Shown here: positions 51,439 to 60,991 of the stretch, one piece after another
Numbering within the stretch: the first letter of the stretch is position 1
How the letters are laid out: the number at the start of each line of letters is the position of its first letter
NCBI RefSeq assembly: GCF_900101175.1
Contig: NZ_FNFQ01000010.1
Coordinates: forward strand, 25,037 to 89,036
Direction of reading: 5' to 3'
DNA from: Stenotrophomonas pavanii
Lineage (GTDB): Bacteria; Pseudomonadota; Gammaproteobacteria; Xanthomonadales; Xanthomonadaceae
DNA length: 64,000 nt
Translations under genes and position numbers: made by a program
Notes under the pieces: model-generated
Seen by the model: the letters and a program-made list of their open reading frames with translations, nothing else
Database searches by the model: none
What the model was told of the DNA's origin: nothing

Positions 51439-51500
51439 CGGATGCCGTCCTTTGTGCTGGACTGATGGTGGATCGTTGCAGGAAGGATGAGAGCCGCGCG

Positions 51501-52886
51501 TCAATGCTTGTCGAACCACACTGTCTGCGCGTTGACGAATTCACGGATGCCGAAGTGCGAGAGCTCGCGGCCGAAGCCGCTCTTCTTCACGCCGCCGATC
51601 GGCACGCGGGGGTCGGAAGCGGAGAAGCCGTTGACGAACACGCCGCCGGTCTGCAGCCGGCGCGCCAGCTGCATGGCACGGGCGCGGTCGCCGGTCCACA
51701 GGTTGCCGCTGAGGCCGAATTCGCTCTGGTTGGCCAGTTCCACCGCATGGTCGGCATCGCGGGCGCGGCTGATCGAGGCCACCGGCCCGAACGTCTCCGT
51801 ATCAAAGGCCTGCATGCCCGGCTCCACGTCCGCCAGCACGGTGGGCGCATAGAACGCGCCCGGGCGATCGAGCTGATGGCCACCGACGAGCAGCTTCGCG
51901 CCTGCGTCCACCGAGGCGCGCACCTGCGCGTCCAACTGTTCCAGCAGGTCCTGGCGTGCCATCGGCCCGATGCGGTTGCCTGCCTCGCGGCCATCGCCGA
52001 TGGTCAGTGCCTGCACCTTCTGGCAGAACTGCGCGACGAAGCGGTCGTACACCGCGTCTTCAACGATGATCCGCTTGCCGGCAATGCAGACCTGCCCGGT
52101 ATTCTGGAAGCGCGAGGCCACCGCCGCCTCCACGGCAGCGTCCAGATCGGCATCGGCCAGCACGATGAACGGATCCGAGCCCCCCAGCTCCAGCACCACC
52201 TTCTTCAGCGCCTGCCCGGCCTGGGCGGCGATGCTGCGGCCGGCGGCCACGCTGCCGGTCAGGGTGACTGCCGCAATGCGGTCATCGGCAATCGCGCGGC
52301 TGGTGCCCTCGCGGCTGATGTTGGCGGCGATGAAGGTGCCTTCCGGCAGCCCCGCGTCGCGCCAGGCGGCGTCGAGCAGCTGCGCGGTACCGACAATGTT
52401 CTCGGCCGGCTTCAGCAGGAAGCCGTTGCCACCCATCAGGATCGGCACCGCCGCGCGCATCACCTGCCAGTACGGGAAATTCCACGGCATGATGCCCAGC
52501 ACCACGCCCAGCGGCAGGTAGGACACGTAGGCCTTGTCATCGGGCACCTGGGTGGGTTCGTCACGCAGGAACTGCGCGCCGTGGTCGGCGTACCAGTCGC
52601 ACAGCACGGCGCACTTCTCGATCTCGGCCAGTGCTTCGGCCTGGACCTTGCCCATTTCGGCAGTGGCCAGCGCGGCCAGCTTTTCACGGTCACGGCGCAG
52701 TACGGCGGCCATCGCACGCAGCACTGTGGCCCGCTGTTCGAGGCTGCTGGCGCTCCAGGCGGCGAAGCCGGCCTGGCCACGCTCGAGGATCGCATCCAGT
52801 TCGGCATCGGTGGCGAAGGGATGGCTGGCGATCTGCTGGCCGGTAGCCGGATCGCGGGAAATGGCGGTGGTGGGGGCAGCGGACAT
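51501..52886 (-). CDS. NAD(P)-dependent succinate-semialdehyde dehydrogenase-like enzyme
   Basis: Aldehyde dehydrogenase of 461 residues. The ATG has AGGAG seven bases upstream. The nucleotide-binding stretch is GIMPWNFPYWQVMRAAVPIL, the catalytic Glu lies in LELGGSDPFIVL, and the catalytic Cys in NTGQVCIAGKR. The length (about 460) and motif set match the short succinate-semialdehyde dehydrogenase group. It is the first gene of an operon with the ThDP enzyme, suggesting a joined route for a keto acid and its aldehyde. Confidence 0.87.
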   Translation of the reverse strand: MSAAPTTAISRDPATGQQIASHPFATDAELDAILERGQAGFAAWSASSLEQRATVLRAMAAVLRRDREKLAALATAEMGKVQAEALAEIEKCAVLCDWYADHGAQFLRDEPTQVPDDKAYVSYLPLGVVLGIMPWNFPYWQVMRAAVPILMGGNGFLLKPAENIVGTAQLLDAAWRDAGLPEGTFIAANISREGTSRAIADDRIAAVTLTGSVAAGRSIAAQAGQALKKVVLELGGSDPFIVLADADLDAAVEAAVASRFQNTGQVCIAGKRIIVEDAVYDRFVAQFCQKVQALTIGDGREAGNRIGPMARQDLLEQLDAQVRASVDAGAKLLVGGHQLDRPGAFYAPTVLADVEPGMQAFDTETFGPVASISRARDADHAVELANQSEFGLSGNLWTGDRARAMQLARRLQTGGVFVNGFSASDPRVPIGGVKKSGFGRELSHFGIREFVNAQTVWFDKH

Positions 52887-53063
52887 GCAGGGCTCCTGTT
52901 GTCTCGACAACGGGCGGTGGCCCGTCTTCTGCACAGGAATGTGGACCCGATTGGCGGAGGCAACAAGGCGTCTGCCTATCCTGTGACCGGCACTTACCTG
53001 GCTGAATGGGGGCTCTTGGCAGGGCTGCGCCCTGCACCCGCAGAGCAACTGCAACAGCCGAAG

Positions 53064-53446
53064 CAGCAGCAACAGCGGGCTATCCGTGGGATGGCGAGGT
53101 GCGTCCGGTTGCGGGAGACGCCGTAAACCCGTCCTTGGGGGCTTGGCCGCGGCATCCATGCCGCGGACACTCCCGCAACCGGACCCACCCCGCCTTCGAC
53201 GGTTTTCCGCGATCTGCCGGAAATACTCTTGGGAATTTCTTTCGATATCTGACAGATGTGTCGACCAACGTCGACACCCACCAACAGCCGCGCGGAAACT
53301 GTCAAAGGCGGGGCGGTGTGGGTTGGCAGGACCGTTGGCGCCATGGATGGCGCCATCGAGCCCCCAAGGATGGGTTTACGGCGTGTCCTGCCAACCCACA
53401 CCGCCCCGCCATCCCACGGAATGCCCGCTGTTGCTGTTGCTTCTGA
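53064..53446. repeat. Approximately 380-bp inverted duplication of a hairpin-bearing element
   Basis: Two related about 155-bp copies face each other around 53251. Each holds its own hairpin: arms 53093-53117/53169-53193 and perfect 26-bp arms 53308-53333/53384-53409. The outer ends (AGCAGCAACAGCGGGC and GCCCGCTGTTGCTGTTGC) also pair, and each copy contains a reading like ACGCCGTAAACCC. The 620-bp gap between the dehydrogenase and the XRE gene holds this, a SMAG palindrome and nothing gene-like. Confidence 0.72.
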
Positions 53447-53448
53447 GG

Positions 53449-53474
53449 TTGCCGGCCAGCGGCCGGCACTACCG
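53449..53474. repeat. SMAG-type palindrome
   Basis: A TTGCCGGCCAGCGGCCGGC hairpin ending in ACTACC, 34 bases from the end of the XRE gene. Confidence 0.78.
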
Positions 53475-53507
53475 CGGGTGCAGGGCTGCAAGCCCTGCCG
53501 AACAGCC

Positions 53508-54290
53508 CTACTTTCGCGGCAGGTAGGTCACCAGGGAAAGATCGTGCCGGCTCTCCGGCACCAGCGCCACGTACTGCAGGTCCAGCAGCCCGCGCGTGGG
53601 ATGGTTCAGCTTCTTCGCACCCTCATCGAACCGGCGCACGTCGTGCTCCGGCCACCACTGGCGGAATTCTTCGCTGTGCGCGGCGAGGTCCTCGACCAGC
53701 GCCAGGAACGGCGCCTTGTCCGGCGCCTGCGCCATCGCCGCGCGGAAGCCGGCCAGCAGGCCGCGGGTCATTTCTTCCCAGTTGAGGATCAACGTGCGGT
53801 ACGGCCGGTACAGGAACATCAGCCGCAGCGTGTTGCGCTCATGCGGCGCCAACTGGCTGTAGTCCACGAACAGATCGGCAATGGCCGGATTCCAGGCCAG
53901 GATATCGAAGCGGGTGTTGCGCACGTAGGCCGGGATCGGCTGCATCGCCTCCACCAACTGGCGCAGGCCATCGGTCACGCTCTCGTCCGGCGACTCCAGC
54001 GGCACGCCGTAGCCGGACAGCGCAAACGCATAGGCGCGCTCGTCGTCGCTCATGCGCAGCACCTGTGCCAGCCGCTCCAGCACCTCGGGCGAGGCGCGCA
54101 CTTCACGGCCCTGCTCGATCCAGGTGTACCAGCTGACACTGACCCCGATCGCCAGCGCGACTTCCTCGCGTTTCAGGCCCGGGGTACGCCGGCGCCCGGC
54201 CGGCAGGCCGAGCGTGGCGGGGTCGACACGGGCGCGGCAGGCCTTGAGGAAGCCGCCCAGTTCCTTGCGTTCACTTTCGCTGCGCATCAT
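53508..54290 (-). CDS. XRE-family regulator with MmyB-like ligand domain
   Basis: A 260-residue regulator. An N-terminal helix-turn-helix (about 35-65: LKREEVALAIGVSVSWYTWI) is followed by the MmyB-type ligand-binding domain (about 105-255), with DILAWNPAIADLFVDYSQL, NTLRLMFLYRPYRTL and a C-terminal HDLSLVTYLP. Such proteins often control a neighbouring oxidoreductase or transport gene. Here the nearest candidates are the dehydrogenase and ThDP genes on the same strand, but this is only a guess. No operator is evident. Confidence 0.86.
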   Translation of the reverse strand: MMRSESERKELGGFLKACRARVDPATLGLPAGRRRTPGLKREEVALAIGVSVSWYTWIEQGREVRASPEVLERLAQVLRMSDDERAYAFALSGYGVPLESPDESVTDGLRQLVEAMQPIPAYVRNTRFDILAWNPAIADLFVDYSQLAPHERNTLRLMFLYRPYRTLILNWEEMTRGLLAGFRAAMAQAPDKAPFLALVEDLAAHSEEFRQWWPEHDVRRFDEGAKKLNHPTRGLLDLQYVALVPESRHDLSLVTYLPRK

Positions 54291-54335
54291 CGCCCTCCGT
54301 TGCGGAAGGCGATGCTATCCGCGCAGGCGCGTCGA

Positions 54336-55461
54336 TCAGGCATCGACGCGCTTGGAGCCCACGGCCAGGCCGGCCTTCAGGCTGGCCTCGACGAACTCGT
54401 CCAGGTCGCCGTCGAGCACCTTCTGCGTATCCGAGCGCTCGATGCCGGTACGCAGGTCCTTGATGCGGCTCTGGTCGAGCACGTAGTTGCGGATCTGGCT
54501 GCCCCAGCCGATGTCGGACTTGGTGGCTTCCACCGCGTCCTTCTCGGCGTTGCGCTTCTGGATCTCCAGCTCGTACAGCTTGGCGGCCAGCATCTTCATC
54601 GCGTTGTCGCGGTTCTGGTGCTGGCTGCGGCCGGTCTGGCAGGCCACGACGATGTTGGTCGGGATGTGGGTGATGCGCACCGCCGACTCGGTCTTGTTCA
54701 CGTGCTGGCCACCGGCACCGGACGAACGGTACACGTCGGTACGCAGGTCGGCCGGGTTGATGGTGATGTCGATGTTGTCGTCGATTTCCGGCGACACGAA
54801 CACCGAGGTGAAGCTGGTGTGGCGGCGATTGTCCGAGTCGAACGGCGACTTGCGCACCAGGCGGTGCACACCGGTCTCGGTCTTCAGCCAGCCATAGGCA
54901 TAGTCGCCTTCCACGCGCAGCGTGGCCGACTTGATGCCAGCAACGTCGCCGCCGGAGACTTCCATCAGCTCGGTCTTCCAGCCACGCGATTCACACCAGC
55001 GCAGGTACATGCGCAGCAGGATCTCGGCCCAGTCCTGGGCTTCGGTACCACCGGCACCGGCCTGGATGTCGACGAACGCGGCCGCATTGTCCATCTCGCC
55101 GGAGAACATGCGCTGGAACTCCAGCTTCTCCACGTGCGCCTGGTGCTTGTCGAGGTCGGCGACCACGGCCAGAGCGGTTTCCTCGTCCTGCTCGGACTCG
55201 GCCAGCTCCAGCAGCTCGGTGGCGTCGTTCAGGCCATCGAGCACCGAGGCGATGCCGCCCACGGTCTTTTCCAGGCTGGAACGCTCGCGGCCCAGGTTCT
55301 GGGCGTATTCGGCGTTGTTCCAGACGTCGGGGCTTTCCAGCTCCCGCGTTACTTCTTCAAGACGCTCTTTCTTGGCGTCGTAGTCAAAGATACCCCCGAA
55401 GCGACAGCACGCGATCAGTCAGATCGGTGATGCGCTGGCGGACAGGATTCAGTTCGATCAT
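54336..55461 (-). CDS. prfB: Peptide chain release factor 2, with programmed +1 frameshift
   Basis: Release factor for UAA and UGA stops. Translation starts at ATG 55461 ([20 protein letters not shown]...) and runs 25 codons to an in-frame TGA at 55386-55384. After a +1 shift, reading resumes at GAC 55385 and continues to 54336, giving about 374 residues in total, the usual RF2 length. The downstream part has the stop-recognition SPF motif ([14 protein letters not shown]) and GGQ ([15 protein letters not shown]). The internal TGA is the normal autoregulatory site, not a mutation: low RF2 favours the shift. The apparent start [10 protein letters not shown] at 55262 is only a later in-frame GTG. 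Confidence 0.95.
55384..55399 (-). promoter_or_regulatory. prfB programmed frameshift site
   Basis: On the minus strand the sequence reads CGGGGGTATCTTTGAC: an SD-like GGGGG, then the slippery CTT before TGA C. Its order and spacing match the classical prfB frameshift signal. Confidence 0.95.
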
Positions 55462-55709
55462 GTCGGCGGTCGTGCATTCAAAAGATGACTGGTAATGATA
55501 CCGCAGGCGGCGGGTGCCCGGAATGAGGGCCCGGGCAGGCTGCGGGCGGGCGCGGGCGTGGTCCACCGCCGCAGCCTCCGGACCGGGCGATGGCCGCCAT
55601 GGGCCGGGAGCGGCTGAGCGGCAGCCGCCCCCCCGCAGGGCATCGATGCTCTGCGGCCGACGGCGGTGTCCCCGGCCCAACCCACCGGACCGCGGCCGCC
55701 AGCCGATCA

Positions 55710-58622
55710 CTACTTCACCTCGAACTCGCCCACCAGCACGGTCTCGGCACGGTCCTTCAGCCGCATCGTCACGCTCTGGTCCTTCTGCTTCGGCGTACCC
55801 CAGTGGGTGGTCAGGCGCAGCATGAGCGTGGTGGCACCGGTGACCAGCTGCTGGCGGCTGCCGAAGTAGTTGGCCTCCACCTTGTACTTGCCCGGCTTGG
55901 CGTTGCGCAGCGAGAACTGCTCAGGGCCATAGCCACCGGTGAAGTCCTCCGACATCTGCCCTCCCTGGTAGGTCAGGCGATTACCGTAGTACGCGCGCTC
56001 GCCGTTCGGGTCGGTCACCCACAGGTCCATGTCGCTGTTGTCGGCATCCCAGGACAGCACCACGCGCAGGTCCAGCGGCATTGCCTGCAGCAGGCGCGGG
56101 TCGATGGCCGAGGTATCCAGCCGCGGCGTGCTGCGTGCCACCAGGTTGGTCAGCTCATCCAGGGCAACCAGCGCGATGCCGTCAAAGCGGCTGTCCCACG
56201 GCCGCACCACCACCTGGTACAGCGGCGCCAGGGCCTGCTGCGGCTGGCCGGCCGCTGCCAGTGCCAGGCCCAGGTCACGGAAGCTCTGCGGTTCCTCCTG
56301 GCCCATCGCCAGCACCTGCTCGAATACCGGCACCGCCAGTGCGGGCGCGTCGGCCTGCATCAGCCGGTAACCGAGCACGCGCAGCAGGTGGCGGTTGTCC
56401 AGCTCCATCTCGGCCAGGTTCGAAAGCACCCGCAGCGCCAGTTCGCGCTGGCCCTGCTCCATCAGCAGGTCGGCCACATCGAGGAAGAACGCGCTGCTGT
56501 CGGCGTGGGCATCGCGCTCGGCCAGATAGCGGTCATAGAGCTGCGACGGCGGCCCCTGGCGCAGGCGCCGGGCGACGGCCGAGTCCGGCTGCCATGCCGC
56601 CAGCTGGATGCCGAGCTGGCCATCGTTGGCGGCTGCAGCGGCATCGACCGAGCCGCCGGTGACCACAATCGAATCCAGTGCATTCTCCGACGCGGGCGCC
56701 GGACGACGCGCGCGTGCGCTGCTGGCCTGCATGCGCTGTTCTGCCGCCGCGGCCATCGGTGCAGGCGCGGGCGGTGCCGCGGGCGCCGGTGCGACGAGCA
56801 TCGCCATCGGCGCTGACTCGGCAGGATAGTCGGCCGAAGCAACGTCCAGCGCTGTTTCCTTGGCCCGCGGCGGCGCACCCTTCGGCCAGCTGCGGCTCCA
56901 CCACTGCTGGCGCTCCTTCCGGCGCGCAGCCACCTGGTCCAGGCGCTCGCGATCAGCAGCAGCGCGGTCAGTCACCTGCCGTGCGAACCGCGCATCGTAG
57001 TCCGCGCGCAGCTTGCCGGACGGACGGATGGCATAGCGCAGGTAATCCTCCAGCGTCTCCAGCACGATCAACGAGGTGTCCGGCCCGACCAGGCCAAACT
57101 GCTGCGACAGGCGCTGCATGGCCTCGCGGTTGCCGCGGCGGTCGACGGCCAGTTGCTGCAGGCGCGCCTGCGCCCACAGGCCGGCCAGCAGTTCGCCGTC
57201 ATCGCTTTTCTGCGTGGCCGGCAGCGCCTGCCATTCGCCGCCACCCACGCGCACCCGCATCGGCACGCCGTCGGCTGCCAGTCGTGCATGCAGCCACAGC
57301 CAACCCTGGGCTTCACTGCGACGGTCGATGACCACGTCCTGCACGCCGCGCCCCGCATCGACCTGCACATCCAACGGCGACGCCAGCAGCGCATGCGCGG
57401 CCGCATCGACATCCTTGCCCAGCGCGACGAAGCGGCCGCCATGCGCCTCACTCCAACCCCGCAGTCGCACGGCATCGGTGCGCGCGCCGGCGCTGCTGAC
57501 CGCAAACAGGCGTTGATCCGGCGCCATCGCCGGCAGCTGTTCCGGTCCATAGGTCAGCAGGCCATCGCTAAACAGCAGGTATTCCTTCACGCTCGATTGC
57601 GGCTGCCACTGCGCCAGCGCGCTGGCACCGTCCGGGCGCACGGCCTGCAGGGCTGCGCGCAGCTCGCTCCAGTTGCCGGCGCGGATACGGAATCGACGCA
57701 CCGGCTCGGCGCGATCCCGCAGCACGGTCAACGCCACGCTGCCGTCACCCAGCGCAGCGAAATAGCGATCCAGCAGGGCGAACTCACGTGTGCGATCGCG
57801 CTGGCCCGCCGAGCCGGAACCGTCCCACAGCAGCCCGATTTCGCTGGGCAGCGTGCGCGGCGTGCTGCTGGCCGCCAGCGGCAGCTGCGCCAGCAGGTAA
57901 TGGCCGTCCTGCCAAGGCGCCACCTGCACCTGTGCCTGGCGGGCTGCCGGCAGGCTCCACTGCAGTTGCTGCGGCAGCTGCCCGCCCCTGCCCTGCCACT
58001 GCAGCTGGCCCGCACTGATGCGGAAGGGCGCCGTACCCACGGTGGCCGTGTCGGGGGCCTGCAGTTTCAGCTCAACCGAGGCTGCACCGGCGGCAAACTG
58101 CAGCGGCAGTGTCCACTGCCAGCCTTGGCCGGCGAAGGCCAACGGCTCGCGGATCACCAGCTGCACGCGCCGGCTGCCGCCGGCCGGCAGCGGATAGATG
58201 CGCAGCCGGAACTGGTTGCCGGCGGTCTGTTCCAGCAGCCCCGGGTCGACGCCACGACGGGCGATCTCCTCGAACACCTGGCGGCCGCGGTCCTTGGGCA
58301 CCGGCACCGCGTCACGCATCTCGCCGTTGATATCCAGCGCGAAGCCGCTGATCTGCTGGCCATCGGCCAGCGGGAACTGCAGCTCGCCCTCCAGTACCCG
58401 CCGGTTGGGGTTGTGGAATTCCAGCGTGATCCGGGTCTGGGCGATGCCGGCCTGCACTTCGCCTTCGATGCGGGCTTGTCGTAATTGAACCGGCTGCTCA
58501 GCCGCCGGCGCGATCAGCAGCGGCGTGGCGGACTGCGGCCGGGAGATCGTCGGCGACTGTGCGCCAATGGGCCAAGCCGCAAGGGCCAGCAGCAATACGG
58601 TGCAGCAACGGGTGAAGACCAT
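55710..58622 (-). CDS. Exported VIT-VWA domain protein with C-terminal DUF2135-like domain
   Basis: A 970-residue protein with a signal peptide (MVFTRCCTVLLLALAAWPIG, cleavage near AQS). A VIT domain (about 35-160) with EFHNPNRRVLEGELQFPLADG is followed by a VWA domain (about 260-420) keeping the MIDAS motif DGSGS near residue 265. A Pro/Ala-rich linker holds the motif ALDSIVVTGGS near 646-656, which resembles the TonB box of outer-membrane receptors. Helical TPR-like repeats (about 690-850) and a C-terminal DUF2135-like domain (about 860-960, with WDADNSDMDLWVTDPNGE) follow. Function is unknown; periplasmic or surface scaffolding is likely. It is convergent with nothing and lies 248 bp from prfB. 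Confidence 0.85.
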   Translation of the reverse strand: MVFTRCCTVLLLALAAWPIGAQSPTISRPQSATPLLIAPAAEQPVQLRQARIEGEVQAGIAQTRITLEFHNPNRRVLEGELQFPLADGQQISGFALDINGEMRDAVPVPKDRGRQVFEEIARRGVDPGLLEQTAGNQFRLRIYPLPAGGSRRVQLVIREPLAFAGQGWQWTLPLQFAAGAASVELKLQAPDTATVGTAPFRISAGQLQWQGRGGQLPQQLQWSLPAARQAQVQVAPWQDGHYLLAQLPLAASSTPRTLPSEIGLLWDGSGSAGQRDRTREFALLDRYFAALGDGSVALTVLRDRAEPVRRFRIRAGNWSELRAALQAVRPDGASALAQWQPQSSVKEYLLFSDGLLTYGPEQLPAMAPDQRLFAVSSAGARTDAVRLRGWSEAHGGRFVALGKDVDAAAHALLASPLDVQVDAGRGVQDVVIDRRSEAQGWLWLHARLAADGVPMRVRVGGGEWQALPATQKSDDGELLAGLWAQARLQQLAVDRRGNREAMQRLSQQFGLVGPDTSLIVLETLEDYLRYAIRPSGKLRADYDARFARQVTDRAAADRERLDQVAARRKERQQWWSRSWPKGAPPRAKETALDVASADYPAESAPMAMLVAPAPAAPPAPAPMAAAAEQRMQASSARARRPAPASENALDSIVVTGGSVDAAAAANDGQLGIQLAAWQPDSAVARRLRQGPPSQLYDRYLAERDAHADSSAFFLDVADLLMEQGQRELALRVLSNLAEMELDNRHLLRVLGYRLMQADAPALAVPVFEQVLAMGQEEPQSFRDLGLALAAAGQPQQALAPLYQVVVRPWDSRFDGIALVALDELTNLVARSTPRLDTSAIDPRLLQAMPLDLRVVLSWDADNSDMDLWVTDPNGERAYYGNRLTYQGGQMSEDFTGGYGPEQFSLRNAKPGKYKVEANYFGSRQQLVTGATTLMLRLTTHWGTPKQKDQSVTMRLKDRAETVLVGEFEVK

Positions 58623-58754
58623 GACCGGACTCCAGTGGGATCGTAAATGCTTGAACGCATCAGTTCGACGATCGGGGTTGACGTCGTACGACGCTGGCCC
58701 TCAATTCCTCCATTGCCCACCATGGGGAACAAGTCCGCCCTGCCAAGGATGCCT

Positions 58755-59807
58755 ATGAGACACGCCCCGCTCGCCTTCCTGCTCGCCCTGCCAGGATCGA
58801 TAGCCACAGCCGCCCCAGAATCCCACGAAGGGTTGTTCTATCAGCACCTGGACTGGGTTGTCGCCTGCGACAATACCCGTACCTGTCGAGCTGCCGGCTA
58901 CTCCGGCAGCAGTGACAGCCCTTTGAGTGTCCTGCTCACCCGTGAGGGTGGGCCAGATCAAGTGATCGAGGGCCGCCTGGCACTGCAACCGGACAAGGGC
59001 CAGGCCCAGCCCAAGGGCCTTCTGAACCTGCGAATTCAAAAGCAGGACTTGGGCGCTTTGACGCCGGACACCGTGGCCGGCATGTACTCAATGAGTGCCA
59101 CCCAGACCCGCGCACTGCTGTCCGCATTGGTTAGTGATGGAGGAATCAAGGTAACCGATAACACCGGCCAGCGCTGGACGCTTTCGGACAAGGGGGCGGC
59201 AGCTGTGCTGCTGAAGATTGACGAATACCAGGGTCGTTTGAGTACTCCGGGCGCGATGCTGCGCACAGGCAGCTCACCTGAAGCCGGAGTGTTGGCCGCG
59301 CAACCAGCAACGGTGATCCGTCAGGCATCCACGCTGGACTCTACGCGCGATGACGCGGCACTCACCACGATTGCGGCCTCTGTGGAACTCAGAGCTGCAT
59401 TGCTCGCCACCCCCAAAGGACCACAATGCGAAGGACTACTCGCAGCCAAACTGGATCCTTCGATCAGCAACTCACCACTGAAGGTCCGCCGCCTGGACGC
59501 AGTGCATCTCCTGGTCAGCGTTCCGTGCTGGCATGCGGCCCAAAACGACGGTGTCGGCTACTGGGTCATTCGCGAGCAGCCCCCATTCCAATCGAGCTGG
59601 GTAACCAATGATGCCTACCACTATGAGAATGGCCAGATCGTTGCCTATAGAAGGGAGCTTGGTCCAGTCGAATGCACATTCGAGTACACGTGGACCTGGA
59701 ATGGCGCACGCTTCATTGGAACCTCCGCCGTGAGGGGTGTCATGTGCGGTCCTCACGCGCTCGATGGCGTCTGGAAGCTGCCGACTCTCGTTTCAGAAAT
59801 ACGCTGA
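58755..59807 (+). CDS. DUF1176-family exported protein, copy 1
   Basis: A 350-residue protein with a signal peptide (MRHAPLAFLLALPGSIATAA). The ATG at 58755 has AAGGA six bases upstream; an ATG two codons earlier overlaps that site. The family motif near the mature start reads LDWVVACDNTRTCRAAGYSG. It ends with GVWKLPTLVSEIR, like the other two copies. Four or more Cys suggest disulfides. The function of this family is unknown. Base composition is slightly lower in GC than copies 2 and 3, so it is the most divergent. Confidence 0.88.
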   Translation: MRHAPLAFLLALPGSIATAAPESHEGLFYQHLDWVVACDNTRTCRAAGYSGSSDSPLSVLLTREGGPDQVIEGRLALQPDKGQAQPKGLLNLRIQKQDLGALTPDTVAGMYSMSATQTRALLSALVSDGGIKVTDNTGQRWTLSDKGAAAVLLKIDEYQGRLSTPGAMLRTGSSPEAGVLAAQPATVIRQASTLDSTRDDAALTTIAASVELRAALLATPKGPQCEGLLAAKLDPSISNSPLKVRRLDAVHLLVSVPCWHAAQNDGVGYWVIREQPPFQSSWVTNDAYHYENGQIVAYRRELGPVECTFEYTWTWNGARFIGTSAVRGVMCGPHALDGVWKLPTLVSEIR

Positions 59808-59882
59808 TTCCGGAACTTTCGCTCCACCAATGACGGATGACCCACCTCAACGCGACTCTCTTCCCCACGAGTAAGGATGCCG

Positions 59883-60926
59883 ATGCGACCCTCCCTGCCC
59901 GCCGCCCTGCTGGCCCTGGCCTGCCCAGTGAGCGCCATTGCCGCTGTCCCCGCCAAGAGCCTTTACTTCCAGCATCACGACTGGATGCTGGCCTGCGACA
60001 ACACCCGTACCTGCCGCGCCGCCGGCTACCAGGACGATGACGACGCCAACTTGCCGGTGTCGGTGCTGCTGACTCGCAAGGGCGGACCCGGCCAGCCGGT
60101 CAGCGCCGAACTGATGCTGGGCCAGTACGACGAGGTCAAGCTGCCGACACAGCTGTCGCTGCAGATCAACGGCAAGGATCTGGGCGCACTGTCGTTGACC
60201 GCAGACACGGCGACACTGTCTACAGCGCAGACCAAGGCACTGCTGGCCTCGCTGGCGCGCAGCAGCCGCATCGTGGCGGTCGGCAACGATGGCCAGCGCT
60301 GGACGCTGTCCGATCGTGGCGCCTCGGCGGTGCTTCTGAAGATGGACGAATTTCAGGGCCGGCTGGAGACTCCCGGCGCGCTGATGCGCAAGGGGTCGCG
60401 CGCCGAAGCCTCAGTTCCTCCCGCACTTCCGGTGCCTACGCTGGTTCTGGCGCCATTGGTGGCGGCACGAGCCACCGATGCCGCACTGGAACACTCACCC
60501 GCACTGCGCGCGGCGCTGGCCGCGGCCAACCCGGGCGGCGACTGCGTCGCACTGACACCCGAAGGCCTGCCGATGGTGGATGGCCCGCAGGCGCTGCGCG
60601 TGACCCGGCTGGGGAGGACTTCCCTGCTGGTGTCTACGCTCTGCTGGCGTGGCGCCTACAACGAAGGCATCGGCTACTGGGTGGTGAACGATGCGCCGCC
60701 CTTCAAGGCCACGCTGGTGACCGCATCGGGCGGCGATGACGATGGTCGGGTAATCAGTTCGGCGCACAAAGGCCGCGGCTTAGGCGATTGCTGGTCCACC
60801 GCGAGTTGGGGCTGGGACGGGGGCCACTTTGTGCAGACCGATGAATCCACCTCCGGCCTGTGCCGGCTGGTCGCGGCCGGGGGTGCATGGCACATGCCGA
60901 CGCTGGTGACCGAGGTGACGCCCTGA
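59883..60926 (+). CDS. DUF1176-family exported protein, copy 2
   Basis: A 347-residue protein with a signal peptide (MRPSLPAALLALACPVSAIA). It shares with copy 1 the motif HDWMLACDNTRTCRAAGYQD, the middle WTLSDRGASAVLLKMDEFQG and the end WHMPTLVTEV. The start is set by AAGGA six bases upstream, the same arrangement as copy 1. The 75 bp between the two copies hold no terminator, so they may be co-transcribed. Confidence 0.88.
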   Translation: MRPSLPAALLALACPVSAIAAVPAKSLYFQHHDWMLACDNTRTCRAAGYQDDDDANLPVSVLLTRKGGPGQPVSAELMLGQYDEVKLPTQLSLQINGKDLGALSLTADTATLSTAQTKALLASLARSSRIVAVGNDGQRWTLSDRGASAVLLKMDEFQGRLETPGALMRKGSRAEASVPPALPVPTLVLAPLVAARATDAALEHSPALRAALAAANPGGDCVALTPEGLPMVDGPQALRVTRLGRTSLLVSTLCWRGAYNEGIGYWVVNDAPPFKATLVTASGGDDDGRVISSAHKGRGLGDCWSTASWGWDGGHFVQTDESTSGLCRLVAAGGAWHMPTLVTEVTP

Positions 60927-60991
60927 GCTTGGCCAGTTGATTGGATCCACGCATGGCGTGCCGCCCACGGCCCCCGCACGCGAAGCGTCGC

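Noticed and set aside
54336..55386. prfB as a frameshifted pseudogene
   Set aside because: The internal TGA lies in the classical programmed frameshift context and all RF2 motifs are intact.
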